Assembly: GCA_900314535.1 (NCBI GenBank)
Contig: OMVT01000006.1
Coordinates: forward strand, 1 to 64,000
Source of the DNA: an uncultured Olsenella sp.
GTDB taxonomy: Bacteria; Actinomycetota; Coriobacteriia; Coriobacteriales; Atopobiaceae
Length of the DNA: 64,000 bases
Direction: 5' to 3'
Shown here: one piece after another, positions 44,238-52,980 of the stretch
Layout of the letters: each line of letters starts with the position of its first letter
Numbering within the stretch: position 1 is the stretch's first letter
Notes under the pieces: model-generated
The model's database searches: none
What the model saw: only the letters and a program-made list of their open reading frames with translations
What the model was told of the DNA's origin: nothing
Position numbers and translations under genes: made by a program

Positions 44238-45107
44238 TTAAGCACGGTATCTTGCAAGAGTTTTTCGACAGAATCCTTCATTTCTGAGGTCATCGAGAAT
44301 CGACTCTGCCATCTCCTGGCTGACGGGGGCACGCCCCTGCGCCTCTTCCTGGGAAGAGAGTGAACGCGCCGCCTCCCCGGCCGTGATGCCGGCATCCCCT
44401 GCGGCAAGGACAAGGCGAAGGAGGGCTGCCCTCTTCTGGCGATGCGATCCCTCGAACTTCGACTGCTTCGTATGGGAGGCAGACCTTCTGGAGGGGTTCG
44501 GCGCTACATGCTTGAGATAGGCCCCGAAATCGAGGAGGGCATAGTACCAGGTCCTCGGATCGTCTGTGGGGTCTTCTGCCGTCTTGGGGCAGCACCTTTC
44601 GACGAGAGGCGCTATTGCCTTGTCAGGCACCGCTGTATCATCCGGGAAGAGCTCATGCAGGAAGACTGTGCGGACATTCGTATCGAGATAGATGCCTGGA
44701 AGGTCGAAGGCAAAAGCACGGATGCCTGCTGCTGTCGTGGGGCCGATTCCTGGAAGGGCAACCAGCTCCTTTGCGTCTGTCGGAAAAGAGCCAAGCTCGG
44801 AGATCTTCTGTGCTGCCTCATGCAGCGCCAGGGCACGCCTGTTGTAGCCCATGCCCTGCCACTCCTGGAGGACATCTGCCGTGGGCGCCTGAGCCAAGGA
44901 CTCCACATCGGGGAAACGCTCAAGCCACCTTTCCCAGCGGCCAAGCACACGCTGAACCTGTGTCTGCTGGAGCATGACCTCGGAGATCCATATCGCATAC
45001 GGGTCTCTGGTCTCCCGCCACGGAAGATCGCGCCAGAGGATGCGCCCCTGCTCGAGCACGAGATGCCGGAAAGATCCGAGCTCCTCGTCTGTGACAGAGC
45101 CTCCCAT
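44238..45107 (-). CDS. mutY: A/G-specific adenine glycosylase without Fe-S cluster
   Basis: HhH-GPD glycosylase of 289 residues that removes adenine opposite 8-oxoguanine. The catalytic Glu is in WISEVMLQQTQV, the hairpin in LVALPGIGPTTAAGIRAF and the catalytic Asp in YLDTNVRTVF. The four cysteines of the usual [4Fe-4S] loop are missing; that region reads VAPNPSRRSASHTKQSKFEG. The C-terminal NUDIX-like domain of classic MutY is also absent, replaced by a short helical tail. The ATG overlaps the rrf2 stop (TGATG). Cluster-less MutY variants are known in some anaerobes and actinobacteria. Confidence 0.88.
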   Translation of the reverse strand: MGGSVTDEELGSFRHLVLEQGRILWRDLPWRETRDPYAIWISEVMLQQTQVQRVLGRWERWLERFPDVESLAQAPTADVLQEWQGMGYNRRALALHEAAQKISELGSFPTDAKELVALPGIGPTTAAGIRAFAFDLPGIYLDTNVRTVFLHELFPDDTAVPDKAIAPLVERCCPKTAEDPTDDPRTWYYALLDFGAYLKHVAPNPSRRSASHTKQSKFEGSHRQKRAALLRLVLAAGDAGITAGEAARSLSSQEEAQGRAPVSQEMAESILDDLRNEGFCRKTLARYRA

Positions 45108-45613
45108 CACTCAGCTTCGCCGCTTGCAGCATCCTTCTTCTCTGCCGCATGCTTCTCCATGAAGGCATTGAGATCGGAGACGAGCTCTCGTGTCTTGGCA
45201 GGATCTGTGCCGAGCGCAGCCTCCTTCAGGGAGAACGAGGAGAGATAGGCCTCCAAGAGCGTCTGTGCGCCGCACCAGATGGGATTGAAGGGGCAGAAGG
45301 GCTTCCTCGGGCAGGGCGTCTGGCCCTCGCCGCAGACATCGCAGGCCGTGAGCATCATGGGGCCCTGCACTGCCTGGACAATGTCCAGAAGCGTCACGGT
45401 CTCTGGATCCACTGCGAGGCTCATGCCGCCATGCGCACCGCGCGTGCTTGCGATGATGCCGGCCTCTGCCAGATCGTGCTGGATGGAACGGGCGAAGGAA
45501 TAGGGGATGCTGTTCTCTTCGGCAGCGGTCCTGACCGACAGCACCGTACCGGGGTCACGTACGAGTGCCGCCATCATCCGCAATGCGTAATCGGTCTTTC
45601 TCGAGATATCCAA
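45107..45613 (-). CDS. Rrf2 family transcriptional regulator
   Basis: A 168-residue winged-helix regulator. It has the N-terminal DISRKTDYALRMMAALVRD family start, ENSIPYSFARSIQHDLAEAGI (recognition helix) and the wing STRGAHGGMSLA. Five cysteines are concentrated in CDVCGEGQTPCPRKPFC and following CGAQ, in the region where IscR/NsrR-type members bind Fe-S clusters. The TTG start at 45613 behind GTGGAGG gives the standard N-terminus. It overlaps mutY, so it probably controls a mutY-containing oxidative or nitrosative stress operon. Confidence 0.88.
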   Translation of the reverse strand: MDISRKTDYALRMMAALVRDPGTVLSVRTAAEENSIPYSFARSIQHDLAEAGIIASTRGAHGGMSLAVDPETVTLLDIVQAVQGPMMLTACDVCGEGQTPCPRKPFCPFNPIWCGAQTLLEAYLSSFSLKEAALGTDPAKTRELVSDLNAFMEKHAAEKKDAASGEAE

Positions 45614-45743
45614 CGTGCCCTCCACGCTCTGCCAGCTCAGTATCACTGGTCAGAAGGATAGCGATATTCATGCGTCATGTGGGCAATTGTCACAAATTGC
45701 GCAGCATCTGTTTTTGCCAGACTGCAATCCGGGACACTCTTCC

Positions 45744-46439
45744 CTATTTCCACTCCAGAATCGGGAAGCCTTCACGCTTCGCGGCCCGCTCGAGCGTCTG
45801 GCCGGGCGTGACCGCATAGCCATGCTTTGCAGTCTTGAGCATCGCATAGTCGGAGAAGTGGTCGCCGTAGGCATAGGCGACTTCCCAGCTGCCCGGTCCG
45901 AAGGCACCATCTGCCCATTCCTTGACGGCACGGGGCTTCTCCGAGCCCTGGGTGACGTCTCCTTCGACCCTGCCGGTGTAGTTGCCCTCAGGGTCCACTT
46001 CCATCTTCGTCGCAATGACGGCGTCCGTGCCGAGCACTTCCTGGGCGCAGAGGGCTATGACCTCGAACGTCGCAGAGACGAGCACGGTGACACAGCCTTC
46101 GCGCTTCCTTTTTGCGACCTCGGCGATGGCTTCCTTGCGGTAGCGCTTTATCAGCACCTCGTTGTGGAAGTCCACCATGATCTGGCGAATCTCTTCGGGG
46201 CTGTAGCGGGAAAGGGCAGAGAAGATGACCTCACGAGCCTCGTCCTGGCGATAGGGCAGATGGAGCTTGTAGCGGGCACCCCACCAGCCAAGGCGCAGGC
46301 CTGTGGCCACTCCGAGATAGTTATGCCTGAAGAGATAGAGCGAGAACAGGGCACCGGACTGTCCGTCGATGCACGTGCCATCGTAGTCGAAGACGGCCAG
46401 CTGGACACGCTTCTTGTCCTCTTTCGGGGCTTCCCCCAT
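45744..46439 (-). CDS. HAD-IB family phosphatase
   Basis: A 231-residue haloacid dehalogenase-type hydrolase close to phosphoserine phosphatases. Motif I is FDYDGTCIDGQSG (nucleophile Asp), motif II is VLVSATFEV, and motif III/IV lies in the Lys of EKPRAVKEW and AYGDHFSDYAML. The substrate is unknown (phosphoserine or a lipid/sugar phosphate). ATG 46439 follows GGAAGG. Monocistronic. The IAEVAKRKREG block before motif II is a cap helix. Confidence 0.85.
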   Translation of the reverse strand: MGEAPKEDKKRVQLAVFDYDGTCIDGQSGALFSLYLFRHNYLGVATGLRLGWWGARYKLHLPYRQDEAREVIFSALSRYSPEEIRQIMVDFHNEVLIKRYRKEAIAEVAKRKREGCVTVLVSATFEVIALCAQEVLGTDAVIATKMEVDPEGNYTGRVEGDVTQGSEKPRAVKEWADGAFGPGSWEVAYAYGDHFSDYAMLKTAKHGYAVTPGQTLERAAKREGFPILEWK

Positions 46440-46557
46440 GCGAGATCCCTTCCACCTTCGTCCTGGCACACCGAGACCAGAACCCGCCCTGTTTATGCCC
46501 TCCTGCCGCCGGCAGCTTTCAGAGCATCTTGGCTTCCGGCAGAAACTTCTCTGCATA

Positions 46558-46583
46558 CGAAAAAGGGCTCCCGAAGGAGCCCT
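46558..46583 (-). terminator. terminator of tRNA-Asp
   Basis: AGGGCTCC/GGAGCCCT-type stem directly downstream of the tRNA, then TTTTTCG on the minus strand. Confidence 0.88.
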
Positions 46584-46593
46584 GAAGGTGCAA

Positions 46594-46670
<77 letters not shown>

Positions 46671-46763
46671 GTTCGGTGCGAGAGCTATATTACGCGAAAT
46701 CGAGCGTCGAAGGCAAGCCCCAATTTGAAAAACTTTTCCAAAGGCACCTTCTTCTGGATATGA

Positions 46764-46802
46764 GAAGGGCTCTGCGCTGCATTTCCGCAGCTCAGAGCCC
46801 TG
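46764..46802 (-). terminator. terminator of the single-pass membrane protein gene
   Basis: GGGCTCTG-AGCTGC / GCAGC-GCAGAGCCC stem with TTCTCAT following on the minus strand. Confidence 0.75.
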
Positions 46803-46829
46803 ACAGAACGACTTGTGGAGGAATTGTCG

Positions 46830-47699
46830 TTACATGAGGCTGACCTGGACGGTACCAGAATCCGTCGTCACATCAAGATTCGACCCGTCGAGCACAGCCT
46901 CGGTGATCTGGCCCGAGCCGCCCACAGGGTTGCCGTCAGAGTCCACGACAGCAGAGGCAACAGAGCCGTCAGCCGGCACATAGGCAATGACATCCCAGGT
47001 GCCATCGAGGTTCTCGGGGATGATGAAGGCGCCCTGATAGAGGATGAGCGAGACCGGAGTTCCGGAGAGCTGGACGACCGTCGAGCTGTAGTTGCCGGAG
47101 CCATCGAGCTTCGCAAGCACCCAGCCGCCTCCCTGCTCCATGAGGCCATACGACGCATCGTGGTATGTCATCGTGTCGTTCGAGGCTACCTGCTGCTCTT
47201 CCTGCTGCGTCTGGGCATCCTCGCCCGTCTGCGTCTGCGTCGTCGAGGAGAGCGCATTGTTGAAGATGACGATCATGGCAATGACGACGACAGCGGCAGC
47301 GATTGCGATGCCGGCGAAGAGCTTCTTGTTCGTCTGCATGCGGGGAGCTGTGCTTTTGACCTTCGGGCGGTTCCTGCCCTCGAGACGGACATTTCCCTTC
47401 CTCGCCTTGCGCATCATGTGCGAGCGGGCAGCGGCTGCTGCCTCCTCGGCGTTGTCCCTCGACGTGAGGACTGCGCCCTCGCCGCTCGAGAGCTTCTGGA
47501 AGGCACCGGTCTCCTCAGGGTCGACACCGATGGGGCGGGGTGCGTCTCCCTCGCCCGCAACCGGGTCCTCCCCTACCATCGGACGTCCTGCAGAATAGGG
47601 GGACGTCGAGGATGCGTAGCCCGTCACATCGGGGCCGAATCCTCCCTGCGCATGCCGTGCGGCATGGCGGGGTGCATGCTTCTGATTGTCGAAAGGCAC
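46830..47699 (-). CDS. single-pass membrane protein, unknown
   Basis: A 289-residue protein that I do not recognise. The first ~125 residues are polar, His/Gly/Ser-rich and probably disordered and cytoplasmic, with a basic stretch RKARKGNVRLEGRNRPKVK. One membrane helix follows (KLFAGIAIAAAVVVIAMIVI). A Thr/Gln-rich linker then leads to a ~110-residue beta-rich external domain (GWVLAKLDGSGNYSSTVVQL, FIIPENLDGTWDVIAYVPAD). It probably acts at the cell surface. Monocistronic between recR and tRNA-Asp. Confidence 0.75.
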   Translation of the reverse strand: MPFDNQKHAPRHAARHAQGGFGPDVTGYASSTSPYSAGRPMVGEDPVAGEGDAPRPIGVDPEETGAFQKLSSGEGAVLTSRDNAEEAAAAARSHMMRKARKGNVRLEGRNRPKVKSTAPRMQTNKKLFAGIAIAAAVVVIAMIVIFNNALSSTTQTQTGEDAQTQQEEQQVASNDTMTYHDASYGLMEQGGGWVLAKLDGSGNYSSTVVQLSGTPVSLILYQGAFIIPENLDGTWDVIAYVPADGSVASAVVDSDGNPVGGSGQITEAVLDGSNLDVTTDSGTVQVSLM

Positions 47700-47834
47700 T
47701 TCTCTGCCTCCTCGTTTCAGGTTTCATGCCTGCACCGGGATGGACACAGGCATCCTGTCTACATTTTCTGCCAAGCGGCGGGAGCTCATGCTGCCCCGTC
47801 CAATAAAGCGCGAGGTCAGCACAACCCTCTAAGC

Positions 47835-48437
47835 CTAGAGGACGCGCCTCTCCTCTATTGCATGGCCAAGCGTCACTTCGTCTGCGTATTCGAGGTCTCC
47901 GCCCACGGGTAGGCCGCTTGCAAGGCGGCTCACCGTGATGCCGAGAGGCTTTATCTGGCGGCTCAGATAGGAGGCTGTCGTCTCGCCTTCGACATTGGGG
48001 CTCGTGGCCAGGATGACCTCCTGGATCTCTCCGTCCGCGAGGCGAGCCATGAGCTCGCGCACATGGAGCTGCGCGGGTCCTATCTTGTCCATAGGACTGA
48101 TGACGCCACCCAGGACGTGGTAGAGGCCGTGATAGCTTCCCGTGCGCTCTATCGCCTCGACGTCACGCGGCTCTGCCACGACGCAGACCTCTGAGCGGGC
48201 GCGCGTCGGATCTGCGCAGATGTCGCAGGTATCCCCTGTCGCATAGTTGAAGCAGATCGGGCAGAAGTGCACCTCGCGCTTCACATCGAGGATGGCATCG
48301 GCGAGGCGCTCTGCCTCCTTCGCATCCGCTTCGAGGAGATAGTAGGCAATGCGCTGCGCCGACTTCGGGCCGATGCCAGGAAGGCGTCCCAGCTCGTCCA
48401 GAAGCCGCTGCAGGGCATGCTCCGTCCTTTCCGCCAT
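47835..48437 (-). CDS. recR: recombination protein RecR
   Basis: A 200-residue DNA-binding clamp acting with RecF/RecO in gap repair. An N-terminal helix-hairpin-helix ([19 protein letters not shown]), the four-Cys zinc finger ([16 protein letters not shown]) and the Toprim domain with [14 protein letters not shown] follow in order. ATG 48437 lies one base after the ybaB stop (TAGGATG), so translation is coupled. Last gene of dnaX-ybaB-recR. Confidence 0.96.
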   Translation of the reverse strand: MAERTEHALQRLLDELGRLPGIGPKSAQRIAYYLLEADAKEAERLADAILDVKREVHFCPICFNYATGDTCDICADPTRARSEVCVVAEPRDVEAIERTGSYHGLYHVLGGVISPMDKIGPAQLHVRELMARLADGEIQEVILATSPNVEGETTASYLSRQIKPLGITVSRLASGLPVGGDLEYADEVTLGHAIEERRVL

Positions 48438-48438
48438 C

Positions 48439-48762
48439 CTAGAAGAGTCCCGGGATGTTGAGGCCGCCCGTGATGGAGCCAAGCTCGGAGGATGCTGCAG
48501 ACTGGGCAGAGTCGAGCGCATCGTTCACAGCGGCAAGGATCATGTCCTGGAGCAGGTCCACGTCCTCGGGATCGAGTGCCTTGGGGTCGATCTCGATCGA
48601 CTTGAGCTTCATGTCGCCCGTTGCCACGACCTTCACGGTGCCGCCGCCTGCGGTGGCGGTGACTTCCTTGTCCTTCAGGCTCTCCTCTGCGGATGCAAGC
48701 TGCTCCTGCATTGCACGAGCCTGCTGCATGATTGCATTCATATCGAGATTGCGCTTTGCCAT
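48439..48762 (-). CDS. ybaB: YbaB/EbfC family nucleoid-associated protein
   Basis: A 107-residue DNA-binding protein: [18 protein letters not shown] (helix), [19 protein letters not shown] (strands) and [20 protein letters not shown] are typical. The family forms dimers with an alpha-hairpin DNA clamp. Between dnaX and recR, the standard operon. Confidence 0.95.
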   Translation of the reverse strand: MAKRNLDMNAIMQQARAMQEQLASAEESLKDKEVTATAGGGTVKVVATGDMKLKSIEIDPKALDPEDVDLLQDMILAAVNDALDSAQSAASSELGSITGGLNIPGLF

Positions 48763-48794
48763 CGCGGTGCCTTTCCTGTCTTCAGTGACTCTGT

Positions 48795-51065
48795 CTATTC
48801 GTCTTCGTCGTCCGCATCGTCTGCGGCTTCCTCGATGCCGGTATCTGCATCATCGTCTTCGACTTCCTCCTCGTCAGGGGAAGGCTCGACCACGACATTG
48901 ATGCCGGGGCCGAAGACCGACTCGAGCATGTCGGCAATGTCCTTTGGTATACCCTCGGTCTCCTTGAGAGGCGTGCCTTTCTGGGGCTCTGCCTCATCGC
49001 TTACAGGAAATCCGCTCGAGGCAGCTTCCTTTGCAGGGGCTGCCGCTGGCGCCGGTACAGTTGCGGGCTTCGGCGCAGGAGCAGGGGCCGGTGCTGCCAC
49101 CGGTGCCTCTTCTGCATATCCCGCCACGTCTGCATCGCTATAGGGCACCTGCTCATCTGCTGGCGGCTCGTCCCACGGCATGGGCTCAGGTGCAGCTGCC
49201 GGCTGAGGCTCAGGTACGGGAGCAGGCGCTGGCGCTGCCGCAGCCGGTGCAGGCGCTGCCTGCGGCTGTGGTGCCGGTGCCTGGACTGGAGCGGGGGCCG
49301 GAGCGGGCGCTGCCGCCACCGGCGCCTGCTGCACGGGTGGCTGAGGAGCACGTGGCGCTGCGGCACGTGCCTTCGGCTTCGAGCTCTTCGCCTCCACATA
49401 GTTCGGATAGCGAGGGCCGAAGACCGCAATGATGGCAGGACGGACGATGGAGTCGACGTCTCCCCTGGCCAGCATATGGAGCGAGAACGAGGAGCCCTTC
49501 GGAAACTCGATCGTGAGGCTCTCGCCGTCGTCTGCGACCGCATGGCTCGAAGCCAGAAGCGAGGCGCGGGCAGGGTCCTTCTTCCGGAGGCTGTCCTGTA
49601 CCTGCTTCCACATGCGCTGGAGGCGCGCCGTATCCTGCACAGGAGCGGTCGGAGCCGCTGTCTGCGGACGTGCCTGAGGGGCTGCTGCAGGAGCCGGTGC
49701 CGGAGCTGCCGCCCTCGGAGCAGGAGCTGGCGTGTAGGCAGGTGCCGGAGCAGGAGCTGATGATTGCGCAGGCGCCTGTACCGGAACCGGTGCAGGAGCT
49801 GCCTGGACAGCTGGGGCTGGAGACTCAGGTACAGGTGCTGCGGCGGGCTCTGCCACGACTCTCGAGCTCACCGGCACAGGAGCCGGCGATGCCATGACCA
49901 CACCAGGGGCAGTGAGCGCTGCGATCTGCTCTTCGAGGTCATGCACGCGCTCTGCCAGGGACTCGAGCGTGAGATCCGATTGCGGCCTTGCCATCTTCGT
50001 GAAGGCAATCTCGAGCACGAGGCGCTGATTCGGCGCCGTGCGCATCTCCGAGGAGGTGTCTCCCAGAAGAGAGAGCACCCGTGCCAGCCTGTCAGGCGTG
50101 CCGAAAGCATCTGCCTCCTCCTGAAGCTTTGTCACATCTCCTGCCGCAGCGGGGACAAGCTTGGGGTCTGCCCCAGCGACAGAGACGACGTAGACATCGC
50201 GCACATGGGCGGCAAGCTCGCGCGTGAACTGCAGGAGATCGCGTCCGGCATCCACGAGTGCCGCTGTCTCGTTCATGAGCTCTGCCACATCGCGGCGGGC
50301 GATGGCAGAGACGATATTGGCAAGCGTCTGGCTCTGGACCTCGCCGAGGGCGCTTCTGACCGCCTGGAGCGTAATCCTGTTGTCCGAAAAGACGGCAATC
50401 TGCTCCAGGGTTCCCAGCGCGTCTCTCATGCCGCCTCTGGCATGGGCGGCGATGAGGGCCAGGCCCTCATCTTCTGCCTCGAAGCCCTCCTTCGCACAGA
50501 CATCGGCCAGATGCGCCTTGATGTCATCTGCAGAGATAGCGTGGAAGTCGAAGCGCTGGACACGCGAGAGGATCGTCTGCGGAATCTTCTGGGGGTCGGT
50601 CGTGCAGAGGATGAATACGACATGCTCAGGCGGCTCTTCGAGCGTCTTCAGCAGCGCATTGAAGGCTGCCGTCGTGAGCATGTGGACCTCGTCGATGATG
50701 TAGACCTTGTAGGAGCCCATGGAAGGCGCGAAGCTCACACGGTTGATGATCTCCTCGCGCACGTTGTCCACGCCCGTGCGGCTTGCCGCATCGAGCTCAT
50801 AGACATCCGGGTGCTCCCCTGCCGCGATGAGGCGGCACTGCTCGCATGTGCCATCGGGAAGCTGGCCTGGCCCCTTCTCGCACATGAGGGCCTTGGCCAA
50901 GATCCTTGCCATCGTCGTCTTGCCGGTGCCTCTGGGGCCGCAGAAGAGATAGGCATGCGAGACCCTGCCCTCGAGCACGGCGTGCTCGAGCGTCGATACC
51001 ACATGCTTCTGTCCGACGACGTCCTGGAAGGTCAGGGGCCGATATTTTCTGTAGAGCGATTCCAT
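48795..51065 (-). CDS. dnaX: DNA polymerase III gamma/tau subunit
   Basis: A 756-residue clamp loader. Walker A GPRGTGKTTMARIL at about residue 44; a zinc finger formed by Cys in MCEKGPGQLPDGTCEQC; DEAD-like IIDEVHMLTTAAFNALLK; and the sensor I in LCTTDPQKI. Residues ~395-480 and ~600-720 are Pro/Ala-rich (APAPAPAY and PAPVQAPAP repeats) flexible linkers around a globular C-terminal module (QRMWKQVQDSLRKKDPARAS). No A-rich slippery site was seen, so the short gamma form is not predicted by frameshift. Operon head. Confidence 0.96.
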   Translation of the reverse strand: MESLYRKYRPLTFQDVVGQKHVVSTLEHAVLEGRVSHAYLFCGPRGTGKTTMARILAKALMCEKGPGQLPDGTCEQCRLIAAGEHPDVYELDAASRTGVDNVREEIINRVSFAPSMGSYKVYIIDEVHMLTTAAFNALLKTLEEPPEHVVFILCTTDPQKIPQTILSRVQRFDFHAISADDIKAHLADVCAKEGFEAEDEGLALIAAHARGGMRDALGTLEQIAVFSDNRITLQAVRSALGEVQSQTLANIVSAIARRDVAELMNETAALVDAGRDLLQFTRELAAHVRDVYVVSVAGADPKLVPAAAGDVTKLQEEADAFGTPDRLARVLSLLGDTSSEMRTAPNQRLVLEIAFTKMARPQSDLTLESLAERVHDLEEQIAALTAPGVVMASPAPVPVSSRVVAEPAAAPVPESPAPAVQAAPAPVPVQAPAQSSAPAPAPAYTPAPAPRAAAPAPAPAAAPQARPQTAAPTAPVQDTARLQRMWKQVQDSLRKKDPARASLLASSHAVADDGESLTIEFPKGSSFSLHMLARGDVDSIVRPAIIAVFGPRYPNYVEAKSSKPKARAAAPRAPQPPVQQAPVAAAPAPAPAPVQAPAPQPQAAPAPAAAAPAPAPVPEPQPAAAPEPMPWDEPPADEQVPYSDADVAGYAEEAPVAAPAPAPAPKPATVPAPAAAPAKEAASSGFPVSDEAEPQKGTPLKETEGIPKDIADMLESVFGPGINVVVEPSPDEEEVEDDDADTGIEEAADDADDEDE

Positions 51066-51209
51066 CTGGTCTCCTGGAGGGAGGGTATGTGCTCAGTCCA
51101 GTATACGCGCGCACCCGTCTGACAGAAAGCCGGGCAGGCAGAGCCCCAGATCCAGAAATGTCCCTGCACTCTTGCACAGGCATCTCTGCAAGACGTACAA
51201 TTGTTCTTA

Positions 51210-51221
51210 GAACAATTGTTC
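51210..51221. promoter_or_regulatory. LexA-type SOS box
   Basis: GAACAATTGTTC perfectly fits the Gram-positive LexA consensus GAAC-N4-GTTC. It lies in a direct repeat: ACAATTGTTCTT at 51198-51209 and again at 51212-51223, 14 bases apart. It sits 66 bases before the small ORF at 51287 and about 145 bases before dnaX on the other strand. TATATG (51233-51238) could be the plus-strand -10. Confidence 0.6.
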
Positions 51222-51270
51222 TTCAAAAGCTGTATATGCAGTGCAAGGGCACTCGTGTCGCTCCAATCGC

Positions 51271-51278
51271 GAGAGTGG
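51271..51278 (+). promoter_or_regulatory. ribosome site of small toxin, complementary to its 3' region
   Basis: GAGAGTGG (with GGGG, six bases before the ATG 51287) is perfectly complementary to CCACTCTC at 51415-51422, just after the stop. This could sequester the ribosome site in the full-length transcript. Confidence 0.5.
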
Positions 51279-51286
51279 GGCGACAT

Positions 51287-51403
51287 ATGGCTGCCTACGA
51301 GGAGCTTTTCAGTTTCGCGTCCGTCCTGTTCGCAGCAATGACAATCGGACTCTGGGTGGGCTGCCACACCGGACGAAGCGGAAAAGAGCCGTCCTTTGCC
51401 TGA
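51287..51403 (+). CDS. miniature holin-like toxin candidate
   Basis: A 38-residue ORF too short for routine calling. MAAYEELFSFASVLFAAMTI has the M-x-x-Y-E-x-L start followed by one hydrophobic helix (ASVLFAAMTIGLWVG) and a short basic tail, the plan of the holin-like type I toxins (TxpA/BsrG, Hol_Tox group). The Gly-Arg-Ser-Gly-Lys tail is polar. A LexA box is upstream and an RBS-blocking complement downstream, as in SOS-driven type I toxins. No antisense RNA could be pinned down. It is probably a toxin, but it could be a chance ORF. Confidence 0.5.
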   Translation: MAAYEELFSFASVLFAAMTIGLWVGCHTGRSGKEPSFA

Positions 51404-51704
51404 GCGGATAGCGGCCACTCTCCAAACCTTACAGCAGTCAAAGGAGCGGCCAAATTCCCGCTGCCACGGGAGCCGTCTGCGCTATCCATTCTGCCGTGCC
51501 GCTGCCTTAACCGTGCACAGAAAAAGGGCTCTCTGAAGCTTCTGGTGGGTAGCAAAGACTGCCCATCCGACCCCGCAAGCGGGATGATTCCGTCGGCGGT
51601 GGAGGCGCTCAGCCGTCTGCGCTCGTGGACGACGCACTCGAACATGCCGGCGGTGAGATTCCGGCGCCTCGCGGTGACGGGACTGGCGAATGTGCGTTGG
51701 TGCG
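51404..51704. other. boundary stretch of the accessory patch
   Basis: About 300 bases. Holds GGATAGCG...CGCTATCC (51406-51485, inverted) and the left inverted repeat of the patch (51527-51602). The rest of the stretch has no credible gene; it precedes the recombinase remnant. Confidence 0.4.
51527..51602. repeat. left imperfect inverted repeat of the accessory patch
   Basis: GGCTCTCTGAA, CTGGTGGGTAGCA, GACCCCGCA and ATGATTCCGTCG occur in order here and, on the complement, at the right-hand copy (53103-53188). The repeat also contains a frame reading LLPTRSFREP, as does the other copy. Confidence 0.6.
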
Positions 51705-51875
51705 GATGGGGGGCGGTTCGCAGTCCCGTCGGGCGTGGACGTGAAGACTGTGAGCGCCATCCTCGGCCACTCCAACGCCGCGATGACCCTCAACGTCTAC
51801 GCGGATGCACTCGCCGACAGCAAGAAGGTGATCATGGGCCTCATGGGCAGGATCATGTCCGCGGGGCTCTCGTAG
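51705..51875 (+). pseudogene. tyrosine recombinase C-terminal remnant
   Basis: The translated piece SGVDVKTVSAILGHSNAAMT followed by LNVYADALADSKK is the hallmark C-terminus of phage/ICE integrases (box II LGHSN and the catalytic Tyr in NVYADA). The first catalytic Arg and the rest of the protein are missing, and no start is present. It is a fragment of a former integrative element. Confidence 0.8.
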
Positions 51876-51929
51876 GCCGCAGAATCAGACATCGCCAGCC
51901 GCAGGACGACCAGATGGGCGGGTTTTGGA

Positions 51930-52880
51930 ATGGAGCAACAGGACAAGGACAGAAAGCCGAAGCTCGACCCCGAGGGGCAGGTGGCCTTCCTCAGGGGCAA
52001 GGGGGTCACGTTCGAGCGCATGGGCGAGGCAGACGCCATGCGCTACCTCTCGCGGGAGTCGTACCTCTTTTCAGCGTACGCGTACCGGACGCTCTTTCCC
52101 AGGCGCGTCGGAGGGGCGCACGACGGCGAGTACGCGAACCTCGACTTCTGCGACCTGGTAGACCTGGAGCGGCTCGACCGAGAGCTCAGGGCGGCACTCC
52201 TTCCGCTCGCGCTCGACGCGGAGCGCCTCGCGAAGGCGCGGGTGCTCGACGAGGTGGCGAGGCGGCCTTCCGAAGATGGCCACTCCATCGTGCGCGACTA
52301 CATGGCGGCGCTCTCCCCCTCCGAGCGTTCCCGGAGGGAGGCAGAGATATCGAGGCTCCGGCGCGACGAGTACTCAGGCGACCTCCAGAGGCACTATGCC
52401 GGGGAGATGCCGATATGGGTGCTGCTCGAGCTCTCCTCCTTCGGCACTGTCGCGGACGTGTACCGCTACTGCGCAAGCCGCTGGGACGACGCGGCGATGC
52501 TCGACGAGCACTACATGCTCAAAAAGGCCAGGGATGTCCGCAACGCCTGTGCCCACTCGGCCGCCATCATCAACGGGCTCGGAACCAACGGCCACGTTGC
52601 GAGGCCGGCGCCAAGCGAGCTCACGACCGCTCTCCGCGAGGCGGGGTTTTCGAAGCGGTCACGCTCCTCGCGCATGAGAAACCCGCGACTCCAACAGATA
52701 GCGACGCTCCTGCTCCTCCACAAGCGCATGGCCGGGGGGACCGAGCTCGCCGACGAGGGCTCGGCGCGTCTCCGTCCCCTGGCAGACGACGTGAAGGCCG
52801 TGCTCTCCGTCACCCGCCCCGACGCTTCCGCAGAGGCGTCCATGGAATTCCTCGTCGAGCTGGTTGACCGCTGGTTCTGA
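51930..52880 (+). CDS. Abi family (Abi_2) abortive infection protein
   Basis: A 316-residue cytosolic protein with the Abi_2 (AbiD/AbiF) plan: LDPEGQVAFLRGKGV (open LT-like start), YLSRESYLFSAYAYRTLF, FCDLVDLERLDRELR, MPIWVLLELSSFGTVADVYR and the C-terminal RNACAHSAAIINGL (HEPN-like R-N-x3-H). The family blocks phage propagation and may act as an RNase. It is very GC-rich with codons unlike most neighbours. Enclosed by imperfect inverted repeats, with an integrase remnant upstream; probably acquired. The ribosome site is weak. Confidence 0.8.
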   Translation: MEQQDKDRKPKLDPEGQVAFLRGKGVTFERMGEADAMRYLSRESYLFSAYAYRTLFPRRVGGAHDGEYANLDFCDLVDLERLDRELRAALLPLALDAERLAKARVLDEVARRPSEDGHSIVRDYMAALSPSERSRREAEISRLRRDEYSGDLQRHYAGEMPIWVLLELSSFGTVADVYRYCASRWDDAAMLDEHYMLKKARDVRNACAHSAAIINGLGTNGHVARPAPSELTTALREAGFSKRSRSSRMRNPRLQQIATLLLLHKRMAGGTELADEGSARLRPLADDVKAVLSVTRPDASAEASMEFLVELVDRWF

Positions 52881-52903
52881 GTGGGTATAGTGAATACAGA
52901 TCG

Positions 52904-52925
52904 CAAAACCCGAGAGGGTTTTATG
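52904..52925 (+). terminator. terminator of the Abi gene
   Basis: AAAACCC/GGGTTTT with loop GAGA, then AT-rich bases. Confidence 0.7.
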
Positions 52926-52926
52926 T

Positions 52927-52962
52927 GGCGGGGACGCGTGAGCGCCTCCGCCTAATTTTTTT
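52927..52962 (+). terminator. second terminator of the Abi gene
   Basis: GGCGGGGACGC/GCGCCTCCGCC imperfect stem followed by TAATTTTTTT. Confidence 0.65.
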
Positions 52963-52980
52963 GGCTCTTCGCTGTTTCTA

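Noticed and set aside
48795-51065. Programmed frameshift in dnaX
   Set aside because: No A-rich slippery heptamer with a downstream stop was seen; the long C-terminal linkers are in the zero frame.
51066-51197. Small stable RNA upstream of dnaX
   Set aside because: No SRP-like or other recognised structure; only short hairpins.
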